Shown here piece after piece: positions 16,540 through 23,960 of a DNA stretch of 64,000 nucleotides (within the stretch, counting starts at the first letter, position 1; each line of letters starts with the position of its first letter). The DNA lies in assembly GCF_048077055.1 (NCBI RefSeq), contig NZ_CP182236.1, positions 4,340,001-4,404,000 on the forward strand, in the 5' to 3' direction. A program made the translations under genes and the position numbers. The DNA is from Egbenema bharatensis. GTDB taxonomy: Bacteria; Cyanobacteriota; Cyanobacteriia; Elainellales; Elainellaceae. Below the pieces are notes generated by a model, which saw only the letters and a list, made by a program, of their open reading frames with translations, was not told the origin of the DNA and made no database searches.

Positions 16540-17361
16540 ATGCCCCGTCCCCGTAAACGATTTGCCCAACATTGGCTCCGCAGTGAAGCAGCCCTGACCA
16601 AAATTGTCAGTGCGGCGGATTTAAAGCCCACCGATCGCCTGCTGGAAATTGGCCCTGGCACCGGAATTCTGACCCGCAAATTACTTCCCCTCGCCCAATC
16701 CGTCGTCGCCGTAGAAGTCGATCAGGATCTGTGCTTGCTGCTGACAAAGCAGTTGGGTGAAAAACCGAACTTTTTGCTGTTAGGCGGAGACTTTCTCACC
16801 CTCGATCTGGAGGCTCACCTGACAAATTTCCCTGACTTCCAGAACCCCAACAAAGTCGTCGCCAACATTCCCTATAACATCACCGGCCCCATCCTGGAAA
16901 AACTCCTGGGTACGATCGCCACCCCCAATCCGCAACCCTTTGAATCGATCGTCCTGCTGGTGCAAAAAGAAGTCGCCGATCGCCTCTGCGCCAAACCCGG
17001 CACCAAAGCCTTCGGGGCGTTAACCGTCCGAGTTCAGTATTTAGCCGATTGCCAGTGGGTCTGCCTCGTTCCCGCCAAAGCCTTCCAACCTCCCCCCAAG
17101 GTCGATTCTGCCGTTGTCAAAATCATCCCCCGTGCGATCGATCCTCCCGCCCCCGATCCGCGCCACCTGGATACCCTGGTCAAACTGGGATTCGCCACCC
17201 GCCGCAAAATGTTACGCAACAATCTGCAAAGCGTAGTAGACCGCGATCGGCTCAGTCAGGTATTGGAATCGCTGAATTTAAATCCCCAGGCGCGTGCCGA
17301 AGATTTGGGTGTGGCAGATTGGGTGGCGTTGAGTCGGCAGATAGGGAGGAGTGAGGAGTGA
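16540..17361 (+). CDS. rsmA: 16S rRNA dimethyladenosine transferase
   Basis: RsmA (KsgA) dimethylates two adjacent adenines in helix 45 of 16S rRNA during small-subunit assembly. The 273-aa protein begins PRPRKRFAQHWLRSEA, the cyanobacterial version of the usual RKSLGQNFL start. It has the SAM loop LEIGPGTGILTRKLLPL, the acidic AVEVDQDL and the catalytic VVANIPYNITGPIL. The C-terminal helical domain includes FATRRKMLRNNLQ. The last six residues (GRSEE) are encoded by the first bases of the heptamer-like repeat that follows, and the 3' end is itself part of a 57-bp duplication, so the native C-terminus may have been altered. Confidence 0.95.
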   Translation: MPRPRKRFAQHWLRSEAALTKIVSAADLKPTDRLLEIGPGTGILTRKLLPLAQSVVAVEVDQDLCLLLTKQLGEKPNFLLLGGDFLTLDLEAHLTNFPDFQNPNKVVANIPYNITGPILEKLLGTIATPNPQPFESIVLLVQKEVADRLCAKPGTKAFGALTVRVQYLADCQWVCLVPAKAFQPPPKVDSAVVKIIPRAIDPPAPDPRHLDTLVKLGFATRRKMLRNNLQSVVDRDRLSQVLESLNLNPQARAEDLGVADWVALSRQIGRSEE

Positions 17362-17433
17362 GGAGTAGGGGCGATTTGGGTGGCGTTGAGTCGGCAGATA
17401 GGGAGGAGTGAGGAGTGAGGAGTAGGGGCGATT
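17320..17433. repeat. 57-bp direct duplication covering the rsmA 3' end
   Basis: The 57-bp sequence starting TGGGTGGCGTTGAGTCGGCA is present at 17320-17376 and again at 17377-17433 without a visible mismatch. The first copy contains the last codons and stop of rsmA; the second is non-coding. Such an exact duplication indicates a recent event. Confidence 0.9.
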
Positions 17434-17453
17434 CGCGAATCGCCCGTACAGGA
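17424..17453. repeat. Dispersed hairpin repeat family C
   Basis: AGTAGGGGCGATTCGCGAAT followed by CGCCCGTACA has the dyad GGGCGATTCGCGAATCGCCC. It is the closest intergenic match to the element found inside the deaminase gene at 4187-4222. Confidence 0.8.
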
Positions 17454-17532
17454 GCCGGGAGTCGGGGCGTAAGTTGTGATTATCATCCAATCCCTAGACG
17501 GGCTATAGTTTTATAGGTTTTCCCGCAACGTT

Positions 17533-17549
17533 GGTGGGCACTGCCCACC
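17533..17549. repeat. Perfect 17-bp palindrome GGTGGGCACTGCCCACC
   Basis: An 8-bp perfect inverted repeat with one central base lies between rsmA and ispE. It looks like a small dispersed cyanobacterial palindrome or part of a terminator; no T-run follows. Confidence 0.5.
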
Positions 17550-17560
17550 CTACAGCTCGC

Positions 17561-17640
17561 TCAGTCCTCAGTCCTCCCTCCTCCCTCCTCAGTCCTCAGT
17601 CCTCCCTCCTCAGTCCTCAGTCCTCAGTCCTCACCTCCCC
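17561..17640. repeat. Heptamer (STRR-like) array before ispE
   Basis: Repeats of CAGTCCT and CTCCCTC fill the 80 bp immediately before the ispE ATG (CAGTCCTCAGTCCTCCCTCC and on). The array leaves no Shine-Dalgarno sequence in front of ispE, so it may affect its translation. Confidence 0.8.
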
Positions 17641-18600
17641 ATGCACTCCTACTCCCTCATCGCTCCCGCCAAAATCAACCTCTACCTGGAAATCATTGGC
17701 GATCGCCCCGATGGTTATCATGAACTCGCTATGATTCTGCAAAGCATTGGGCTGACGGATCAGGTGGATTTGCGGGCGAATGGAACGGAGCAAATTCGAG
17801 TCCATTGTGATGATCCCGATGTGCCAGTGGATGAAAGTAATCTGGCTTACAAAGCGGCTGCGTTAATGGCCCAACAATTTCCAGAGTCGTTTAATCAGTT
17901 TGGTGGGGTAGATATTTCTATTCAAAAGCGGATTCCGATGGGAGCAGGTTTGGCTGGGGGATCGGCTAACGCGGCTGCGGTGTTGGTGGGCATCGATTTA
18001 CTTTGGGATTTAGGCTTAACCCAATCTGAAATTCAAGAACTGGCGGCGATGCTCGGCTCTGATATTCCTTTCTGCGTCACGGGCGGAACGGCGATCGCTA
18101 CTCGTCGGGGAGAATTCCTGGCACCCCTGCCCAGCCTGGATCACCTGTATGTGGTTCTGGCTAAATATCGCAGCATTAGCGTATCAACCCCCTGGGCCTA
18201 CAAGACCTACCGCCAGCAGTTTCATCCCTCCTATGCCAGGGACTCTGAAGATTTAGCCGAGCGCCGCCAGCGAGTGCATTCCGGGCCGATGGTGGAAGCG
18301 ATTGCTAAACGGGACGGTAAACGGATTGGTGAATTGCTGCATAACGACCTGGAAAAGGTGGTGTTGCCCGCCCATCCGCTAGTAGACGCACTCAAACGAG
18401 AAATGGCGCAGTTCGATACACTGGGAGTGATGATGTCCGGTTCTGGCTCGACGGTGTTTGCCTTAGTGGACTCCCAAGCCCAGGCGGAGGCTGTAGCGCA
18501 GCAACTTCGTCAGCACATCTCCGATCCCGATCTGGGCATCTGGACCGCTCCGCTGATCGCCAGCGGCATTCAACTGGTTCGTCCCACTCCCTCCCAATAG
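17641..18600 (+). CDS. ispE: 4-diphosphocytidyl-2-C-methyl-D-erythritol kinase
   Basis: IspE phosphorylates CDP-methylerythritol in the MEP pathway that supplies isoprenoids for carotenoids, chlorophyll tails and quinones. The 319-aa protein has the GHMP-kinase motifs: APAKINLYLEI (residues 9-19), the ATP loop PMGAGLAGGSANAAA (about 100-114), and GVMMSGSGSTVFALV near the C-terminus. The length is typical. The start at 17641 directly abuts the heptamer array and has no ribosome site, but the family begins with this Ser-Leu-Ile-Ala-Pro-Ala-Lys-Ile pattern, so the start is right. The DUF3082 gene follows by 112 bp. Confidence 0.95.
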   Translation: MHSYSLIAPAKINLYLEIIGDRPDGYHELAMILQSIGLTDQVDLRANGTEQIRVHCDDPDVPVDESNLAYKAAALMAQQFPESFNQFGGVDISIQKRIPMGAGLAGGSANAAAVLVGIDLLWDLGLTQSEIQELAAMLGSDIPFCVTGGTAIATRRGEFLAPLPSLDHLYVVLAKYRSISVSTPWAYKTYRQQFHPSYARDSEDLAERRQRVHSGPMVEAIAKRDGKRIGELLHNDLEKVVLPAHPLVDALKREMAQFDTLGVMMSGSGSTVFALVDSQAQAEAVAQQLRQHISDPDLGIWTAPLIASGIQLVRPTPSQ

Positions 18601-18712
18601 CCAAAATTGTTTTTTTAGAGAATTTGAAATTTGCTTGCAATTCTTCACAGGTTTGATTTGCAAATATTAATTTCCAATTTCATTTGAGGCACTATAACTA
18701 CGTACACAGGTG

Positions 18713-19099
18713 ATGGCTATGTCCAATTCCACACCATCTCAAGATCCATCTCAAGATTCATCAACCCAGTCTCCAACGGTTCAGCCAACTGAGACTGCAT
18801 CTGCCAAAGGGAGTCGTACCCCTCAGCCCCCTACACCACTACGGTGTTTTACCGGAGCGATGATTGCGGGCGGGTTGACCTACGCCATGTACTCCCTCAC
18901 CATGTCGATCGCCGAAACCTTTGCCAATAAGCCCTTACCCTCTGGCAACTATCTGGCAACTAACATTGCCGTAGCGGTACGAACCTTAGTGACTGGCATG
19001 AGTGCCTTAGGAACCGGGATTTTTGGCATCGCGGCATTGGGCTTGATGGCCTTAGGGATTCAACTGTTGGTGCAGCAACTGAGACAGCCTACCGCCTGA
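18713..19099 (+). CDS. DUF3082 family membrane protein
   Basis: This 128-aa protein has a Ser/Thr/Pro/Gln-rich soluble N-terminus (about 1-40). Two transmembrane segments follow, near 48-66 (GAMIAGGLTYAMYSLTMSIA) and 92-118 (GTGIFGIAALGLMALGIQLL), separated by a loop. It fits DUF3082, a cyanobacterial family commonly next to ispE. Function is unknown. ATG 18713 is chosen; 18719 is an equally possible internal start and GTG 18710 is less likely. CACAGG lies immediately upstream. Confidence 0.8.
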   Translation: MAMSNSTPSQDPSQDSSTQSPTVQPTETASAKGSRTPQPPTPLRCFTGAMIAGGLTYAMYSLTMSIAETFANKPLPSGNYLATNIAVAVRTLVTGMSALGTGIFGIAALGLMALGIQLLVQQLRQPTA

Positions 19100-19121
19100 G
19101 TTCTGTCGTTTGCTCCAACCT

Positions 19122-19607
19122 ATGTTTAAGGCTGTTTGTACCCTCATTGCAGGGCTAATTTCAGTTGCTCCAGCACTTGCATCCGCTCAACCGGCTCTCA
19201 ATGCCTCTGTTTCCGGCGTTTGTGGGCTGAACAATCGATCGGGATATTTGATCGTTGATGAAGCAGGGAATTTAGTGGATTTGGTCGATTATTGTCGAAG
19301 ACATCAAAATCAACTTGAATCCCGAATATTACCCTCTACCCCAGGCTCATCGGCCTTCTGGCAAGCCTTTGAAGCCAGTGCCAGCCCGGAAGCGATCGTC
19401 GTAGCCGATTCCCTTGGCGCTGAAGAAGTGGTTGCCTATGCCTCCACGATTTGTCCTTTTTTAGAACAGGGGGGATCTCTCCCTGAACTCCGACAAATTC
19501 AGGGAGATGGCCATTTACCCACCAGCTTTGAAGTCGCGGTGACCTATGCCGCAATCAATACCTACTGTCCCGCTTTTCGATCGGAGATTGGCAGGAGGGG
19601 CCGGTAG
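19122..19607 (+). CDS. Secreted protein of unknown function with paired cysteines
   Basis: The protein (161 aa from ATG 19122) begins with a classic signal peptide, FKAVCTLIAGLISVAPALAS, cut probably after ALASA. The mature part has five cysteines (SGVCGLNN, VDYCRRH, STICPFLE, NTYCPAF), so disulfides are possible. The C-terminal VAVTYAAINTYCPAF resembles the end of small DUF732-like exported proteins, but I do not claim that family. It follows the DUF3082 gene by only 22 bp and may share its transcript. The in-frame TTG at 19110 would add four residues and is less likely. Confidence 0.7.
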   Translation: MFKAVCTLIAGLISVAPALASAQPALNASVSGVCGLNNRSGYLIVDEAGNLVDLVDYCRRHQNQLESRILPSTPGSSAFWQAFEASASPEAIVVADSLGAEEVVAYASTICPFLEQGGSLPELRQIQGDGHLPTSFEVAVTYAAINTYCPAFRSEIGRRGR

Positions 19608-19644
19608 TGAGGGTTCTGCGGAAAAATAAATAATGCGGAAAAAT

Positions 19645-19672
19645 AATAAGGGCGCACTGCTGTACGCCCCTG
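19645..19672. repeat. Dispersed palindromic repeat family B, copy 2
   Basis: ATAAGGGCGCACTGCTGTAC followed by GCCCCTGG is a one-mismatch copy of the 7917-7946 element, between convergent genes, so it may serve as part of a shared terminator. Confidence 0.75.
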
Positions 19673-19774
19673 GTTTTCTAACCGCTTTCAGGTTTTCCGC
19701 TGGTTTGCGTCGCCTCGATCTTAATGATCACTGATGATCTGTTTATGATCACCGACGATCGGTTGAAGGTACGC

Positions 19775-22003
19775 TTAGAAACCCCTCGCAGAGCTTGTCG
19801 CCTGAACTGTGCGCAGGTCATAGCGATCGAGGTTCATCACCTTGTTCCATGCCGCCACAAAGTCATTCACGAATTTTTGCTGCGAGTCCACACATCCGTA
19901 GACTTCCGCAAGGGCACGAAGCTGAGAGTTTGAGCCGAAGATAAGGTCAACCCGGGTAGCCGTCCACTTCAGGTCGCCGGTTTTGCGATCGCTTCCCTCG
20001 AATTCATATTCATCTTCCGAAGTTGCTTTCCAGGTTGTGCCCAGGTCGAGCAGGTTCACGAAGAAGTCATTGGTCAACGTCTCTGGACGCTGGGTGAAGA
20101 CACCGTGTTTGTGCCCTCCATAGTTGGCACCCAGGACACGCAAGCCGCCCAGGAGAACCGTCATCTCAGGGGCGGACAGGCTCAACAATTGCGCCCGATC
20201 CACCAGCATCTCCTCCACCGACTCGCTGTGTTTACCGCTGGTGTAGTTGCGGAACCCGTCTGCTTTCGGCTCAAGCACCGCGAAGGACTCGACATCCGTT
20301 TTCTCCTGCAACGCATCCGTGCGTCCTGGCGTGAAGGGCACTGTCACATCGTGACCTGCATTTTTCGCCGCTTGCTCAATCGCCGCACAGCCGCCTAGAA
20401 CAATCAGGTCAGCGATCGAAACCCGCTTACCGCCAGACTGGGAGTTGTTAAACTCCTGTTGGATGCCCTCCAGGGTTTGCAGCACGGTTGCCAACTGCTC
20501 TGGCTGGTTGACTTCCCAATCCTTCTGGGGTGCCAGACGAATGCGCCCTCCGTTCGCGCCACCGCGCATATCGGAACAGCGGAAGGTTGACGCTGATGCC
20601 CAGGCAGTTGAAACCAGTTGAGAAACAGACAGTCCCGAATTGAGGATCTTGCCTTTGAGAGTGGCGATGTCCTGCTCATCAATCAACTCATGGTCAACGG
20701 CGGGAATGGGATCTTGCCACAGGAACTCTTCTTCGGGAACCTCTGAACCGAGATAGCGCGATCGTGGCCCCATGTCGCGGTGGGTCAGCTTAAACCACGC
20801 CTTGGCAAATGCATCGGCAAACTCATCTGGGTGTTCGAGGTAATGCCGCGCGATCGGGTTGTAGATGGGATCCATCTTCATCGACATGTCCGCTGTCGTC
20901 ATCATAGGGGCGTGCCGTTTCGATGGATCGTGGGCATCAGGTACCGTACCCGCACCCGCATCCCCCTTGGGCTTCCATTGCCACGCGCCAGCCGGACTCT
21001 TCGTCAGCTCCCAATCATATTTGAACAGGGTTTCGAGATAGCTATTGTCCCACTGCGTCGGTGTGGGAGTCCAGGCACCTTCGATCCCGCTGGTGATGGC
21101 ATCAACGCCAACCCCCGTGTTGAAGGTACTCTTCCAGCCCAGACCCTGCTCCACAATGGTGGCACCTCCAGGGTCAGCACCAACGTGGGTTGCTTCGCCC
21201 GCACCATGACATTTGCCGAACGTGTGCCCACCGGCAGTGAGCGCGACCGTTTCTGCATCATTCATTGCCATCCGCGCAAAGGTCTCACGAATATCGCGTC
21301 CTGAGCCGAGTGGATCAGGCTCGCCATCTGGCCCTTCCGGGTTCACGTAAATTAGCCCCATTTGAACGGCGGCGAGGGGATTCATCAGCACCCGATCGCC
21401 TTCGTAACGCTCATTGCCAAGCCAGGATTTCTCAGAACCCCAGTAGATGTCTTCCTCTGGTTCCCAGACATCCACCCGCCCACCGGCAAAGCCGAGTGTC
21501 TTGAAGCCCATCGACTCCAGGGCACAGTTGCCTGCGAAGATCATCAGGTCAGCCCAGGAGATTTTCTTGCCGTATTTTTGCTTAACGGGCCAGAGTAACA
21601 TGCGCGCCTTGTCGAGGTTGGCGTTGTCGGGCCAACTGTTCAGTGGCTCAAACCGCTGACTGCCGGAGCCTGCGCCACCGCGACCGTCACCAATCCGATA
21701 GGTGCCTGCGCTGTGCCACGCCATGCGGATGAAGAGCGGTCCATAGTGCCCGTAGTCGGCTGGCCACCAGTCCTGAGAGGTGGTCATCAGCTCGTAGATA
21801 TCTGCCCTCAGGGCCGCTAAGTCGAGGCTCTTGAACTCCTCAGCATAGTTAAATGCTTCCCCCATAGGATTGGATTGGGAAGAGTGCTGGTGGAGGACAC
21901 TCAAATTCAGATAATTCGGCCACCAGTCTCGGTTCGATGTCACATGACGAGCCGTAAGTTTCTGCCCTCCGCCCGTAAACGGGCATCCGCTTTCGCTGCT
22001 CAT
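19775..22003 (-). CDS. katG: Catalase-peroxidase
   Basis: KatG is a heme enzyme that removes hydrogen peroxide by catalase and broad peroxidase reactions in the cytoplasm. The 742-aa protein has the duplicated two-domain layout. The distal site is IRMAWHSAGTYRIGDGRGGA with the Trp and His, and MGLIYVNPEGPDG supplies the Tyr of the Met-Tyr-Trp adduct. The proximal His lies in LTAGGHTFGKCHGAG. The C-terminal degenerate domain includes IRLAPQKDWEVN and LRVLGANYGGHKHGVFT. ATG 22003 is preferred to 22060 because AGGAGA lies 5 bases before it and the family begins MSSESGCPF. Upstream is a 16-bp direct repeat (22064-22095) that could be its operator. Confidence 0.97.
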   Translation of the reverse strand: MSSESGCPFTGGGQKLTARHVTSNRDWWPNYLNLSVLHQHSSQSNPMGEAFNYAEEFKSLDLAALRADIYELMTTSQDWWPADYGHYGPLFIRMAWHSAGTYRIGDGRGGAGSGSQRFEPLNSWPDNANLDKARMLLWPVKQKYGKKISWADLMIFAGNCALESMGFKTLGFAGGRVDVWEPEEDIYWGSEKSWLGNERYEGDRVLMNPLAAVQMGLIYVNPEGPDGEPDPLGSGRDIRETFARMAMNDAETVALTAGGHTFGKCHGAGEATHVGADPGGATIVEQGLGWKSTFNTGVGVDAITSGIEGAWTPTPTQWDNSYLETLFKYDWELTKSPAGAWQWKPKGDAGAGTVPDAHDPSKRHAPMMTTADMSMKMDPIYNPIARHYLEHPDEFADAFAKAWFKLTHRDMGPRSRYLGSEVPEEEFLWQDPIPAVDHELIDEQDIATLKGKILNSGLSVSQLVSTAWASASTFRCSDMRGGANGGRIRLAPQKDWEVNQPEQLATVLQTLEGIQQEFNNSQSGGKRVSIADLIVLGGCAAIEQAAKNAGHDVTVPFTPGRTDALQEKTDVESFAVLEPKADGFRNYTSGKHSESVEEMLVDRAQLLSLSAPEMTVLLGGLRVLGANYGGHKHGVFTQRPETLTNDFFVNLLDLGTTWKATSEDEYEFEGSDRKTGDLKWTATRVDLIFGSNSQLRALAEVYGCVDSQQKFVNDFVAAWNKVMNLDRYDLRTVQATSSARGF

Positions 22004-22063
22004 AGTGTCTCCTATGTGTGAGGTTTTTGATGTAGTACAGGTAATGCGAACAAATAACACATT

Positions 22064-22095
22064 GTGATTATTAACGTACGTGATTATTAACGTAA
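22064..22095. promoter_or_regulatory. Tandem 16-bp direct repeat upstream of katG
   Basis: GTGATTATTAACGTAC is followed directly by GTGATTATTAACGTAA, 60-92 bp before the katG ATG. A second pair (ATATAATCGACGA, GTATAATCAACGA) follows at about 22106-22133. Direct repeats in the promoter of a peroxide-defence gene suggest a regulator-binding site. No known box (PerR, OxyR) was matched with confidence. Confidence 0.5.
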
Positions 22096-22838
22096 TAGAT
22101 GAGAAATATAATCGACGAGAAGTATAATCAACGATACGATTTGAAACATTCGATCATACCGGCGATCGCATCTCAGAAGAGAAGCCTGCGAAGGGATGAC
22201 TAGAGAGTAATATCTGTGTCAGGGTGTCAGGTTAGAACGGGAAAATATTTGTTGGAGAAGGGCGATCGCATCCGCATCTTGAATCTCAACCACGGAGAAA
22301 GTAAAAATCAGCAGCGTAAGGCTGAAACGCAGTCATAGAGACATAGCAACAACAGCACCCAGAACAGTTTCGCTGAGTTATTTCCTCAATTATCACAAGT
22401 CTTTTTAGAGATACCATGAGTCATGATGTAGTTCAATCAATGACCTATGCATTGCTCTCTGTTAAACCAGTGAGGAAATATCAACCACCTGTTTGAGTGC
22501 TGTTAGAATTGAACCAAACAAATTCACGTAGGAACTAATTTTACCCTCCTATTATCATGAATTGGACTGTTTAGTTGTGGTCGGAAGCTCTTTCACTTCC
22601 ATGAATCTAATCTAATACAAATTGGCGGACGATCGCCCGAATGAGACTAAAATTTACGATATATACAATCGCCCAAAATCCTTAATCGTAGCTTTTGGTT
22701 TCTTCGTATCTCTTTACGGAATTGCCAATTCTAACCTTTGTGCCTGGGCGTTGGGTTGCCTGGATGCAAGCCTGCATCCCGCGCTTTTTTGCTTGTCTGT
22801 GAGTTGCTCGTCTATGAATTGCTCATCTGTGAAAGGCC
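22096..22838. other. 743-bp gene-free region between katG and the TauE gene
   Basis: The region lies between the divergent katG and TauE/SafE genes. It is AT-rich, with no good reading frame; a plus-strand frame at 22622-22972 overlaps the exporter and looks non-coding. Promoters for both neighbours should lie here. I see no RNA gene. Confidence 0.6.
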
Positions 22839-23630
22839 ATGCCCATTTCCCCAATCGCCCTTCCCCAATTGCTCCTTTTAATCACTGTGTTCTTCGGAAC
22901 CAGCATTATCAGCGTCGTCACAGGCAGTACATCGCTCATTACTGTACCAGTGATGTTGCAGGTGGGTATTGAACCGCGCACAGTGCTTGCTACCAATATG
23001 TTTGCTTTACTGCTGCTGAGTATTGGGGGCACCCTCCCTTTTCTGAAAAGTCAGCGCATCGATCGTAGACGCTTACCCGGCTTAATTAGCCTGACATTAG
23101 CGGGTTCCACCCTGGGAGCCCTACTGGTTTTAGTGGTTCCTGCTACCTCGATCGCTCCCTTGATCTCAGTGTTCATGCTGGTCATCGCATTATTTTCTGT
23201 GGTGAACTGGAATGCTGGAATTAAACCTGTGAGCGGTGAACCCTCGCGGATTGCTGAATTGACAGGTTATGCAGTTACCTTCGGGTTAGGAATCTACAGC
23301 GGTTTTTTCATCGGGGGTTATGTCACGATGCTAACGGTGGCATACATTAATCTCTTCCGTATGTCATTTGTGGAGGCGATCGGTATTACTAAACTGGTTA
23401 ATATCTTCTCCTGTTTAGTGGCGGTGATCATTTTTGCATCGCAGGGAATTCTGGACTATCAGCTTGGGTTAATTCTGGGTATCACCATGTTCGTGGGTGG
23501 GTTGATTGGGGGACAGTTTGCGCTGAGATCGAATGATGTTTGGTTAAAGTGCATTTTCATTGTGACGGTGATGGGATTGGCACTTAAGCTAATTTTGGTT
23601 CAGATCAACGCTTCCAGGCAAAGTAACTGA
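22839..23630 (+). CDS. TauE/SafE-family membrane exporter
   Basis: This 263-aa protein is an integral membrane protein with about eight helices in two repeats, as in the TauE/SafE (sulfite exporter, DUF81) family. The first repeat starts LLLLITVFFGTSIISVVTGS; the second has GYAVTFGLGIYSGFFIGGYV, with the Gly-rich FGLGIYSGFFIGG typical of the pair. Substrates of the family are sulfonates, sulfite or other small anions. I cannot say which here. No signal peptide is expected. It is not in an obvious operon; the nearest gene downstream is on the other strand. Confidence 0.85.
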   Translation: MPISPIALPQLLLLITVFFGTSIISVVTGSTSLITVPVMLQVGIEPRTVLATNMFALLLLSIGGTLPFLKSQRIDRRRLPGLISLTLAGSTLGALLVLVVPATSIAPLISVFMLVIALFSVVNWNAGIKPVSGEPSRIAELTGYAVTFGLGIYSGFFIGGYVTMLTVAYINLFRMSFVEAIGITKLVNIFSCLVAVIIFASQGILDYQLGLILGITMFVGGLIGGQFALRSNDVWLKCIFIVTVMGLALKLILVQINASRQSN

Positions 23631-23702
23631 CTGTATTTTGTTCATGTTTTGCTTTGTTACAGAAATTGTTCTACTCATTCTCTTTTGATCATCTTGTTCG
23701 TG

Positions 23703-23900
23703 TCAGTTCTTTGGATTTAGGTTATTACCGAGAATCTGCTGCTTGCCTGCCTCGTTAAGCGGAGGCAATCGACGGAGAGGGCGACTCATACTCCCTTTAT
23801 TTTGGAGAGAATCTAGAAACTCACTGACCAGAGGAAGCTGATCGGGAGGCAATTGAGCCAGTTGCTGTTCGATTTTTTGGCGCAGTTCTAAATCAGGCAT
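23703..23900 (-). CDS. Small antitoxin-like protein, 65 aa
   Basis: The protein starts PDLELRQKIEQQLAQLPPDQ and continues LPLVSEFLDSL, the pattern of small cyanobacterial DUF2281-like proteins that act as or resemble antitoxins. The tail (RRLPPLNEAGKQQILGNN) is polar. No toxin reading frame is visible in the 60 bp between it and ileS, nor in the 72 bp beyond its stop. It is therefore an orphan, or its partner is elsewhere. It lies on the same strand as ileS, 60 bp downstream of the ileS stop. Confidence 0.6.
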   Translation of the reverse strand: MPDLELRQKIEQQLAQLPPDQLPLVSEFLDSLQNKGSMSRPLRRLPPLNEAGKQQILGNNLNPKN

Positions 23901-23960
23901 AAGCGCCCCCCTGGAACAATCTCACAGTAACAATTCTCAACTGCTCCCGTAGAGCCAGGA

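Noticed and set aside
22622..22972. 116-aa plus-strand frame before the TauE gene
   Set aside because: Overlaps the exporter start in another frame, no ribosome site, mixed composition.
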